A stretch of DNA of 64,000 nt from positions 1 to 64,000 of the forward strand of contig CAVQID010000024.1 in NCBI GenBank assembly GCA_963712485.1. Reading direction: 5' to 3'. The stretch is from JALORV01 sp963712485 (GTDB lineage Bacteria > Pseudomonadota > Gammaproteobacteria > Burkholderiales > Burkholderiaceae_F). Position numbers and translations under genes: made by a program. Below the pieces are notes generated by a model. It worked only from the letters and a program-made list of their open reading frames with translations. It was not told the origin of the DNA and ran no database searches. Position 1 is the stretch's first letter; every line of letters starts with the position of its first letter. Below are positions 56,995-64,000 of this stretch, piece by piece.

Positions 56995-57726
56995 CTATAC
57001 GCCCGTCAGCGTCAGCAGGATGTCCGCGTACCAGGCGCAGTTGAGACCCAGTGCCTCATCGAGGACAAGGTCACGCGTGCCGACGTCGATGCGCGCTGAA
57101 TGAACGCCCAGCACGGTCCACGGCAGGTCGTTGCTAACGGACGGCGCGGTCCGCGCCATCAAGACAGGAGCGCCACTGGTGCCGCGATGCGTGCGCGCAT
57201 CGGTGAGAAAGTAGCCCTTGCCCTGGAAGCGAAGCCCGTATGACGAGGCGATCACGGCATGGCGCACCACCGGAAGGTGATGCAGGGTGTCGTGGAAGCC
57301 GAGCGGAAAGCAGACGATCAGCAGCGGCGTGCCCACGGGAGGCGGCTCGTCCACCTCGAGGTGTTCCGGCGTGAACGCGCGGTACGCCATCGTCGCCGGC
57401 AACGCCGCGCGCTCGAGCTCGATGACGGCGACGTCGATGCCGCCGGCGCTATCCGTGCCCTGGCGCCAGAGGCTCTTGCCGTCGCGGTACAGCGGCACGG
57501 AAAAGCCTATCGATGCCGCGAGGTTCGCGGCATCGGTGTGCAGTTCGATCTCTATGCGATCGGGATGATGTCCGCTCGGCTCATCGATCATCACATGCCG
57601 GCTGGTGACGAGGAACAGGCGCCGCCCGCGCTCGAAGAAGAAGCCGCTTGCGTTCGTCAGCAGCGACTGGCCATCGAAGGTCGAAACACGCGCTGCAGTA
57701 AGCAGCATGCCTTCGAGGGCCGGCAT
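56995..57726 (-). CDS. Trypsin-like serine protease domain protein
   Basis: 243 residues from ATG 57726. The His-Asp-Ser triad of chymotrypsin-fold proteases is visible: His in LVTSRHVMI, Asp in GGIDVAVIELE, Ser in HRGTSGAPVLM. No signal peptide and no PDZ domain, so probably a cytoplasmic stand-alone protease. It follows the upstream gene by 8 bases and is likely its operon partner. Confidence 0.8.
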   Translation of the reverse strand: MPALEGMLLTAARVSTFDGQSLLTNASGFFFERGRRLFLVTSRHVMIDEPSGHHPDRIEIELHTDAANLAASIGFSVPLYRDGKSLWRQGTDSAGGIDVAVIELERAALPATMAYRAFTPEHLEVDEPPPVGTPLLIVCFPLGFHDTLHHLPVVRHAVIASSYGLRFQGKGYFLTDARTHRGTSGAPVLMARTAPSVSNDLPWTVLGVHSARIDVGTRDLVLDEALGLNCAWYADILLTLTGV

Positions 57727-57734
57727 CGGACTCG

Positions 57735-58433
57735 TCACCCCAGAGGGGCCGCTACGCGCGCGAGCAGCGCCTCGAAGTGTTGCGCACCTTCGGCGAAATT
57801 CGCTACCGGAACCGCGCGCATCCGTGTTTTCGAACTCGAAGACCAGCCATGGCACTCGGCCAGAGGCGTGAACTCGTTCGGTGTGGCGTCAACGTCGAGC
57901 AGGTCATCGGTGCCGAGCAGGACATAACGGCCGGCGCCTTCGGGCACGCCGGCGAGCAGGACGAAGGCCAAGAGTGCCTGCGAGTCGCGCACGCGACAGC
58001 CGATGAAGCGCTCGATCGCCGCGCAGCCGCGCTTGACAGAACTGCCGACCCGCGGCTTGCCCTTGGGATCCGTCAGCGCGCGGGCCGCTGCACCGGGCGT
58101 GCCGGCGGATTCCGAGCTGAGTGCGTAGCGCGCTTCCAGGTCGGTCGCGAGCGCCCCGAGTTGTTCGGTCACGCGCGCCTCGAGCAAGACTTCGCTGTGT
58201 GCGCGCCGGCGACGCACCGTCAGCGCGCGCGTGGGCAGGCGTGCCTTGATCCGTTCCTCGACGTCCGCTGCGGTCTCGTTGTTGATGCGCCCATTTTCAC
58301 GCTGGGTCTGCAGGTTCTCGAGCAACGTGACCAGCTGCTTTTCGTCCAGCGCTGCCAGGCGTTCTTCCGACCACACCAGCTGGGAGGGCGGCGTGTAGAC
58401 CGGCTTGGCCGGCTGTTTCTTGTGTTTGCTCAT
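57735..58433 (-). CDS. Hypothetical protein upstream of the protease gene
   Basis: 232 residues from ATG 58433. N-terminal Lys-rich start (MSKHKKQPAKP), a helical coiled region (LDEKQLVTLLENLQTQRENGRI and on), a basic stretch RALTVRRRRAHS, and a C-terminal domain with GCRVRDSQALLAFVLLAGVPEGAGRYVLLGTDDLLDVDATPNEFTP broken by loops. No family recognised. The 8-base gap to the protease gene suggests a functional pair, possibly substrate or regulator. Confidence 0.6.
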   Translation of the reverse strand: MSKHKKQPAKPVYTPPSQLVWSEERLAALDEKQLVTLLENLQTQRENGRINNETAADVEERIKARLPTRALTVRRRRAHSEVLLEARVTEQLGALATDLEARYALSSESAGTPGAAARALTDPKGKPRVGSSVKRGCAAIERFIGCRVRDSQALLAFVLLAGVPEGAGRYVLLGTDDLLDVDATPNEFTPLAECHGWSSSSKTRMRAVPVANFAEGAQHFEALLARVAAPLG

Positions 58434-58658
58434 CGATTTTGCGTCCTGGAGATGGGGCGGCCAGCGGCTGCGCAACCCCCGAGTATCGCCGGAAAGCGAC
58501 TGTGACGCTTGGAGTGGCCCTCTGAGGGACAGCCCGGCCGGTGGCTTACTCGGCTGCGGTAGCCAGGAAGAATCGAGCGGTCGTGTCGCAGCGGCGATGC
58601 GCGTGGAGGCCACCGCGGGCTGGTGTCACGAAATAAGTAATATAAACAGTTATTTGCA

Positions 58659-58674
58659 CACTTTTATTAAAGTG
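58659..58674 (-). terminator. Weak hairpin in an AT-rich island after the small membrane gene
   Basis: CACTTT-TATT-AAAGTG, six-base stem, nine bases beyond the stop at 58683. The surrounding 58629-58680 is strikingly AT-rich against a GC-rich background. The stem is weak, so terminator function is only probable. Confidence 0.4.
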
Positions 58675-58682
58675 ACAGATGA

Positions 58683-58961
58683 TCAAGCGAGGCCGGTCGC
58701 CGACAGCGCTGCCCAGACGGCCATGGAACTGGTCATCACGAGGACGGCAGCTTTCCAGCCCTGCTGCGCGACCGTGACGCCGCACACCGAAAGAAACGAG
58801 CCGACGACGGTGCCGACGTAGAGAATTGAAAAGTTTCCGACGTCCATGCCGAAAGCGTTCGCGGCGGCATAGACGACACCGCAGACCAACCCGGCAACGA
58901 GAATTGCGGTGACCCCATCGGCAAAGGCGGGGACTTTGAGCTGCATGCCAAAAAAGTTCAT
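58683..58961 (-). CDS. Small membrane protein, three hydrophobic segments
   Basis: 92 residues from ATG 58961. Hydrophobic stretches at about 17-36, 44-62 and 68-90 suggest three membrane spans with Gly/Ala-rich faces. Family not recognised. It stands alone between two gene-free stretches of about 250 bases each. Confidence 0.6.
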   Translation of the reverse strand: MNFFGMQLKVPAFADGVTAILVAGLVCGVVYAAANAFGMDVGNFSILYVGTVVGSFLSVCGVTVAQQGWKAAVLVMTSSMAVWAALSATGLA

Positions 58962-59209
58962 TCGGTGTTCCCTTCCCCTTCGAGCGCGTGTCCAATCCGT
59001 CGCGCGCAGCGCGACGATGAGCCAGCGAGATCTGGCGCCGCCGATTATGGGAGAGGGAGTTCAGGTGGTCGGTGCGTCCGGCGACCTGAAGTGTGTAAAT
59101 GCTGCCAATCGTCCGTGTTTGGCGGGTATTTCTTTGAATTGACCGTCGGACGCATCAGTGGAGCTACAGCGTGGGCCGGAAGAGTCCCGCGCCGGCCGCT
59201 ACCAAAGCA

Positions 59210-60043
59210 TCACCGCGCCGGGGAGTTCGCTGTCAGCTGACGACGCACATCGGCGAGCTTGGCCTGCAGACGTTGCTGCTGCTTGGGACCCATGCGCAAC
59301 AGCATCTTCTGTCCGGCAGGCAACGCCTCGAGGGACGGATCGGCGAACTCGTAACGCAGCCAGGGGCGCGTGGCCGGGATTGGCCCCTTGACCTCCGTGA
59401 GCTTGAGCTGCAGCGGACCGTTCGGAACCGGGGTCGCGATCAGTTGATCAAGGACCTCGACCAGCCTGTCGTTGAAATAGCGGCCCGGGTAGCCCAGCTC
59501 TTCGTAGGCCTGCTGGAACAGCGGATACCAGCGCGCATACAGTGCGATGGCCTGCTTGGAGTCGATGCGCTCCACGAAGCTGATGAAGGCCGCATAGCGC
59601 TCGGCGTTGCCTGGCGCAGCGAACGTGCCGTCGCCGACCTCTGCCACGGTAAAGCGTCCCGGCATCGGATTGACCGGCCACAAGCGCGGCGCCGCGTGCG
59701 AGCGCCCGAGGTTGTCGACCGTGGCGACGACGTGGCGCACGAAGTCATCGAGTTGCAGGAACGATTGCACGGACTCCTGGCCGAGCCAGTCGACCAGCGT
59801 CGCGCGCACCGTCGCATCGGATCGATCGAGTTTGGGCAGCGGCTGCTTCACCGGCTCTTCCGCTGCCAGTGGCTCGATCGGATGCTTGATTGCGGGTTCG
59901 GAGGGCGCCGGAGGAGGCGCCGGTAACGCTGCGACCGGCGCTTCAGCTACGGGGGGAGGAGCCTGTCGTTCGCTCCACAGGTATGCGCCCCCACCTGCGG
60001 CGATTACCACGACGGCGACGATGGCCATCATCGTCTTGTTCAT
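59210..60043 (-). CDS. DUF3014-domain protein
   Basis: 277 residues. N-terminal membrane anchor (about 5-22), a Pro/Ala linker to residue 60, then a DUF3014 domain (LVDWLGQESVQSFLQLDDFVRHVVATVDNL, RFTVAEVGDG, YARWYPLFQQAYEELGYPGRYFNDRLVEVLD in parts). Probably faces the periplasm. Function unknown. Confidence 0.85.
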   Translation of the reverse strand: MNKTMMAIVAVVVIAAGGGAYLWSERQAPPPVAEAPVAALPAPPPAPSEPAIKHPIEPLAAEEPVKQPLPKLDRSDATVRATLVDWLGQESVQSFLQLDDFVRHVVATVDNLGRSHAAPRLWPVNPMPGRFTVAEVGDGTFAAPGNAERYAAFISFVERIDSKQAIALYARWYPLFQQAYEELGYPGRYFNDRLVEVLDQLIATPVPNGPLQLKLTEVKGPIPATRPWLRYEFADPSLEALPAGQKMLLRMGPKQQQRLQAKLADVRRQLTANSPAR

Positions 60044-60175
60044 AGCATTCTCCCTGCAACAAACCCGGCGTCCGCGCCCGCGGGACGACCGAGATAACAG
60101 TCCTTGACAGGCGTTGGAGTCCGAGGCGTCGGCAAAGGTTCAGCGAGGTTTCGCAGCGAGGCCGCAAGATCCACG

Positions 60176-61096
60176 TCAGCCCGAACGGAGCCCGGGCATG
60201 TCGAAGGCGACCGCCTCGAGGTCGCTGATCAGGTTCCGCGCCTGCTGCGTGTCGAGTTCAACCAGTGGCGGCCGCACGCGTGCCCACCCGGCATCGCCGC
60301 TCCAGTGGGCCGCCGCCTGCTTCAGCGCAGAGATCATCGGACGCTTCTGGAAGATTGAACGTACGGTGTCGAGACCGGCTTGCAGTGCATCGGCGTCGGG
60401 CGTTTGCCACTGGCGTGCCAGCCTGTCGATCGCTGCGGGATTCACATTGGCGGTAGCACTGATGCAACCGACACCGCCGTTGCGAAGATTCGGAAGAAGG
60501 AACGATTCGCTGCCCGCGAACACGTCGAAGCCGGAACCGGCAAACCGGCTCAGCAGCCCGTTCGTGTGGTTCCAGTCGCCGGAAGAGTCCTTGATACCCG
60601 CGATCGACTGCGGATAGGCTTTCAGCAACCGCGCAATCAGTTCGGCGCTGATGCCCACCTGCGCGACCGGCGGGATGTGATACAGGTAGATGCGCAGCCT
60701 GGCGTCGCCCACGGCTTCAATGATGGTCGCGAAGTTGCGGTACAGACCTTCGTCCGAGACACCCTTGTAGTAGAACGGCGGCAACATCAGGCAACCGGCA
60801 ACGCCATGATGTACAGCCCGTTGCGTGAGTCGGATGGAGTCGCTGATCGAACAGCAGCCGGTGCCCGGCATCATCCGCGCCGGTGGTATCCCGGCCTCGA
60901 CGAGGCGGTCCAGCAGTCCAAGCCGTTCGTCGACGGAAAGGGAGTTGGCTTCGGAGTTGGTCCCGAACACGGCTAGCCCGACACCGTGCGCCAGCAGCCA
61001 TCGGCAGTGTCGGATCAGACGGTCAGCGTCGGGGCTGAAGTCGGAGCCGAAGGGCGTGACGACGGGGGCAAGGACGCCTCGAATGCGTTCGGTCAT
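60176..61096 (-). CDS. Dihydrodipicolinate synthase family aldolase
   Basis: 306 residues from ATG 61096. TIM-barrel class I aldolase of the DapA/NanA superfamily: GTNSEANSLSVDER near the N-terminus, Tyr in YLYHIPP, Schiff-base Lys in AGIKDSSGD. The Asn-Ser-Glu in place of the DapA Gly-Thr-Thr-Gly-Glu loop argues against true DapA; a sugar-acid or related aldolase is more likely. Confidence 0.87.
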   Translation of the reverse strand: MTERIRGVLAPVVTPFGSDFSPDADRLIRHCRWLLAHGVGLAVFGTNSEANSLSVDERLGLLDRLVEAGIPPARMMPGTGCCSISDSIRLTQRAVHHGVAGCLMLPPFYYKGVSDEGLYRNFATIIEAVGDARLRIYLYHIPPVAQVGISAELIARLLKAYPQSIAGIKDSSGDWNHTNGLLSRFAGSGFDVFAGSESFLLPNLRNGGVGCISATANVNPAAIDRLARQWQTPDADALQAGLDTVRSIFQKRPMISALKQAAAHWSGDAGWARVRPPLVELDTQQARNLISDLEAVAFDMPGLRSG

Positions 61097-61238
61097 CGCG
61101 ATCACTCCTTGTCTTGCGGTCACCGTCGCGCCGATACGACGCCAACGCGCTGCAGCCCCCGGCACCGGACCGTCGATCGTAGCGCGGCCGCGCGGGGGTA
61201 CACGGATTGCCCGCCGGCTCGTCTCGCCTTAGGCTCGC

Positions 61239-62666
61239 GTGAGCATGGATCTCTTCTCCGACCCGGTCTTCCTTGCGCGGCTACAGTTCGCGTTCACCGT
61301 CAGCTTTCATATCCTCTTTCCGGCCTTCACGATCGGCCTGTCGGCCTTCATCGCGACCCTCGAGATCCTGCACGTCCGCACCGGCCGGGAGCATTTCGCC
61401 CGGCTGTCACGCATGTGGACCAAGGTGTTCGCCATTTCATTCGGCATGGGCGTCGTGTCGGGCATCGTCCTGTCGTACCAGTTCGGCACCAACTGGAGTC
61501 GCTTCTCGGTGATCGTCGGGAACGTCGTCGGGCCGTTGATCGGCTACGAAGTGCTGACCGCGTTCTTCCTTGAAGCCACGTTCCTCGGCATCCTGCTTTT
61601 CGGACGCGACAAGGTGCCGCGTTGGTTGCATGTGACCTCGGCAATTCTCGTGGCGGTCGGCACCGCGATCTCGGCGTTCTGGATCCTGTCGGCCAACAGC
61701 TGGATGCAGACCCCCACGGGGCACGAGATGCGCGATGGCGTTGCGTTTCCCCTGTCGTGGTTCGAGATCATCTTCAATCCGAGTTTCCCGTACCGGTTCG
61801 CGCACATGCTGAACGCGACCTACCTCACGACCTCCCTGGTGGTGCTTGCCGTCGGCGCGCGCTACCTCCTCAGTGATCGCTTCGAAGCAGAGGCGAAGAC
61901 CATGGTTCGCATGGGCCTGGGCATGGTGGCGACCCTGGCGCCGCTGCAACTCGTGATCGGTGACCTGCATGGCCTGAACACCGCGCAGCATCAGCCCGCC
62001 AAGCTCGCGGCCATGGAAGCACACTGGGACGGTTCGAAGCCCGCGCCCTTCGTCGTCGTTGGCTGGCCTGATGCCGAGGCCGAGATCAACCGTTATGCAC
62101 TGTCGATTCCGGCGGTGGGCAGCCTGCTGATCACGCACTCGACCGACGGACTTTTCCCGGGACTCAAGGATTTTCCCCGCGACGAGCGGCCGCCCGTGGT
62201 GCCGGTGTTCTTCGCCTTTCGCATCATGGTGGCAATCGGTCTGGTGATGATCGCCGTCGGGCTCGTGGGCGCCTGGCTGTGGTGGCGCGGGCGCGTGTTC
62301 ACGACGCGCTGGTACCTGCGGGCAGTCGAACCCCTGTGGCCGACCGGCTTCATCGCCATCCTCTCGGGCTGGATCGTCACCGAAGTGGGGCGTCAGCCGT
62401 GGCTTACCTACGGAATACTGCGTACGGCAGATGCGGCATCGCCCGTTTCACTCGGCGCGGTCGCGACCTCCCTGATCGCCTTCGTCGTCGTCTACACAGT
62501 GGTGTTCGGCATGGGCATCTACTACATCGCGCGACTCCTGCGGCGCGGACCGGTGACGCCGGCGCAACGGCCCGATGCGGCGTTGCCCAACCGACCGCTC
62601 GCGGCGACGCAGGCGGCGAGAAACTCCGATGATGAAGGCCCGCCGCACCGACAGGCCCCTGCATGA
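61239..62666 (+). CDS. cioA: Cytochrome bd quinol oxidase subunit I, CIO type
   Basis: 475 residues. GTG 61239 or ATG 61245 are both possible; neither has a good ribosome site. Haem ligands His24 (SFHILF), a second His in RFAHMLNATYL and Met in FRIMVAIG are present. The Q-loop is short (GWPDAEAEINRYALSIPAVGS), the feature of the cyanide-insensitive CioA subtype. Reduces oxygen with quinol at high affinity. Overlaps cioB by 4 bases. Confidence 0.9.
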   Translation: MSMDLFSDPVFLARLQFAFTVSFHILFPAFTIGLSAFIATLEILHVRTGREHFARLSRMWTKVFAISFGMGVVSGIVLSYQFGTNWSRFSVIVGNVVGPLIGYEVLTAFFLEATFLGILLFGRDKVPRWLHVTSAILVAVGTAISAFWILSANSWMQTPTGHEMRDGVAFPLSWFEIIFNPSFPYRFAHMLNATYLTTSLVVLAVGARYLLSDRFEAEAKTMVRMGLGMVATLAPLQLVIGDLHGLNTAQHQPAKLAAMEAHWDGSKPAPFVVVGWPDAEAEINRYALSIPAVGSLLITHSTDGLFPGLKDFPRDERPPVVPVFFAFRIMVAIGLVMIAVGLVGAWLWWRGRVFTTRWYLRAVEPLWPTGFIAILSGWIVTEVGRQPWLTYGILRTADAASPVSLGAVATSLIAFVVVYTVVFGMGIYYIARLLRRGPVTPAQRPDAALPNRPLAATQAARNSDDEGPPHRQAPA

Positions 62667-63673
62667 ATCCGCTCGATTTTTCGCTGCCGGTCATCTGGGC
62701 GCTGCTGATCGGCACCGCGGTAGCACTGTATGTCGTGCTCGATGGCTTCGATCTCGGCGTCGGCATCCTTTTTCCGTGGTTTCGCGAGGAATCCGAACGC
62801 GACCTGATGATGAATTCGGTTGCGCCATTTTGGGACGGTAACGAAACCTGGCTGGTGCTCGGCGGTGGCGGCCTTTGGGTCGCGTTTCCGCTGGCCTATT
62901 CGATCATCATGCCGGCGCTGTACCTGCCGGTGATCACGCTTCTGCTCGCGCTGATCTTTCGCGGAGTGGCCTTCGAGTTCCGCTGGAGCGCGAAGCCGCA
63001 TCACCGCTGGTGGGACATTTCGTTTGCTGGCGGATCGATACTCGCGGCGTTCTCTCAAGGCGTGGTCCTGGGCGGACTGCTACAGGGTATCCGCGTCGAA
63101 AACCTCGCGTTTGCCGGCGGCACGTTTGACTGGCTGACGCCATTTTCGCTGTTGACCGGAGCGAGCATGGTCGTCGGCTACGCATTGCTCGGCGCGTGCT
63201 GGCTGCTGATAAAAACCACGGGTGAAGTCGAAGCGAAGGCGCGTCGGATGGCGCGGCCGCTCCTCGTTGCGTTGCTGATAGCCGTGGTGCTCGTCAGCGT
63301 GATCACGCCCTGGCAGATTCCGAGGATCGCCGAGTTGTGGTTCACGCTGCCCAACATGCTTTACCTGTCGCCGGTGCCGATCCTTACCGCGCTGACGGCC
63401 GCCTGGTGCTGGCAATCGTTGCGTAGCGGTGCCTCGGTGCAGCCGTTCCTCGCTGCGGTGGCGCTGTTCCTGCTCGCCTACGTGGGCCTCGTCATTTCCA
63501 ACGTGCCGTATCTCGTTCCGCCGACGATCACCGTATGGCAGGCCGCTGCGGCGCCGACATCCCAGGTCTTCGTGCTTATCGGCACGCTGTTGCTGTTGCC
63601 GATCATTCTCGGCTACACCGCGTTCATCTACTGGGTGTTCCGCGGGAAGGTCGATCACGCCGGATACCATTAG
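62663..63673 (+). CDS. cioB: Cytochrome bd quinol oxidase subunit II, CIO type
   Basis: 336 residues, eight to nine membrane spans. Starts FSLPVIWALLIGTAVALYVVLDGFDLGVG and contains NEVWL-like DGNETWLVLGGGGL, both characteristic of CydB/CioB. ATG 62663 overlaps the cioA stop (ATGA). No cydX or cydCD is visible in the window. Its end overlaps the convergent DUF1415 gene by 4 bases. Confidence 0.92.
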   Translation: MNPLDFSLPVIWALLIGTAVALYVVLDGFDLGVGILFPWFREESERDLMMNSVAPFWDGNETWLVLGGGGLWVAFPLAYSIIMPALYLPVITLLLALIFRGVAFEFRWSAKPHHRWWDISFAGGSILAAFSQGVVLGGLLQGIRVENLAFAGGTFDWLTPFSLLTGASMVVGYALLGACWLLIKTTGEVEAKARRMARPLLVALLIAVVLVSVITPWQIPRIAELWFTLPNMLYLSPVPILTALTAAWCWQSLRSGASVQPFLAAVALFLLAYVGLVISNVPYLVPPTITVWQAAAAPTSQVFVLIGTLLLLPIILGYTAFIYWVFRGKVDHAGYH

Positions 63674-64000
63674 GTACACGACATCAACGCGTTCCAGCCG
63701 TCGATGCCGATGCGGCGCAGGGTTTCGACGTTGCGCTCGTAGATCGACGAAGCATCCGGGAACGCGTCAACAGCCCGGGCAATGCTGTCTTCGCGCAGCA
63801 GATGCAGCATCGGATGCGGTGACCGGTTCGTCAGATTCCCGACGTCGTCCGGCGCCGTGCCGGCAAACTGGTACTGCGGATGGAAGCTCGCTACCTGGAT
63901 GACGCCATCGAGGCCTAGCCGGCGGATCGCGCCATCCGCTTCGTCGAGAAAGTCGTTGTAGTCGAGAAATGCCGCAAGCACGTGCGGATGGATCAGCAAC
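63670..64000 (-). CDS. DUF1415 protein, partial at the window edge
   Basis: The C-terminal about 109 residues of a DUF1415 protein: FLDYNDFLDEADGAIRRLGLDGVIQVASFHPQYQFAG is split here by its invariant FHP motif; then NRSPHPMLHLLRE. The family is about 190 residues long, so the N-terminus lies beyond the window. Function unknown. Confidence 0.88.
   Translation of the reverse strand, partial: LLIHPHVLAAFLDYNDFLDEADGAIRRLGLDGVIQVASFHPQYQFAGTAPDDVGNLTNRSPHPMLHLLREDSIARAVDAFPDASSIYERNVETLRRIGIDGWNALMSCT

Overview
The window is 64 kb of GC-rich bacterial DNA. Full Ccm system I cytochrome c maturation, Isc-type ferredoxin/IscA proteins, a CIO-type cytochrome bd oxidase and DUF1415, DUF3014 and DUF1127 proteins fit a proteobacterium, most likely a betaproteobacterium. 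That placement comes from gene content only. No rRNA, tRNA, CRISPR array, insertion sequence or replication origin was seen.

Layout. (1) 0.3-10.1 kb: an outer-membrane electron conduit, with two OmcA/MtrC-type decaheme lipoproteins, a small helix-hairpin-helix protein, a DmsE/MtrA-type decaheme cytochrome and an MtrB/PioB beta-barrel. (2) 10.2-17.5 kb: ccmABCDEFGHI, which attaches haem to such cytochromes. (3) 17.5-20.1 kb: an octaheme nitrite reductase behind a perfect FNR-type box, then a CcmI/NrfG-like TPR protein. (4) 20.2-22.4 kb: an nfeD-slipin pair. (5) 22.5-31.8 kb: a sulfane-sulfur region. It runs on the minus strand as a PsrABC/PhsABC-like molybdoenzyme, a secreted rhodanese, a cytochrome-rhodanese fusion and a tandem YeeE/YedE pair, with a FadL-type porin and a decayed second YeeE/YedE copy beyond. 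Two CsoR/CstR-type operators flank it. (6) 31.9-42.7 kb: mixed genes, including an orphan contractile-sheath/DUF4255 pair, rhodanese, TPR lipoprotein, MFS carrier, DUF4397 lipoprotein, hydrolase and diiron protein. (7) 42.9-47.7 kb: an OmpR-type regulator and a 1331-residue GAF/PAS hybrid kinase. (8) 47.8-51.6 kb: GFA protein, SDR, persulfide-dioxygenase-like MBL protein, redox-disulfide protein and permease. (9) 51.7-53.3 kb: a pair of unknown genes behind a near-consensus LexA box, and a ferredoxin-IscA fusion. (10) 53.4-64 kb: methyltransferase, kinase-like ATPase, protease, small membrane proteins, DHDPS-like aldolase, cioAB and a partial DUF1415 gene.

How the parts fit: regions 1-3 form a respiratory module in which Ccm builds multihaem cytochromes that move electrons across the outer membrane or reduce nitrite. 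Region 5 is a persulfide/polysulfide module probably switched by low oxygen and by sulfane sulfur. Both depend on the quinone pool, as does the bd oxidase.

Sequence quality: reading frames break very often at 2.7-8.4 kb and 22.9-28.9 kb, and now and then elsewhere, while 8.4-22.4 kb is clean. Haem motifs and family signatures survive on both sides of the breaks, so most are probably sequencing or assembly indels rather than decay. Genes described as frameshifted should be read in that light.
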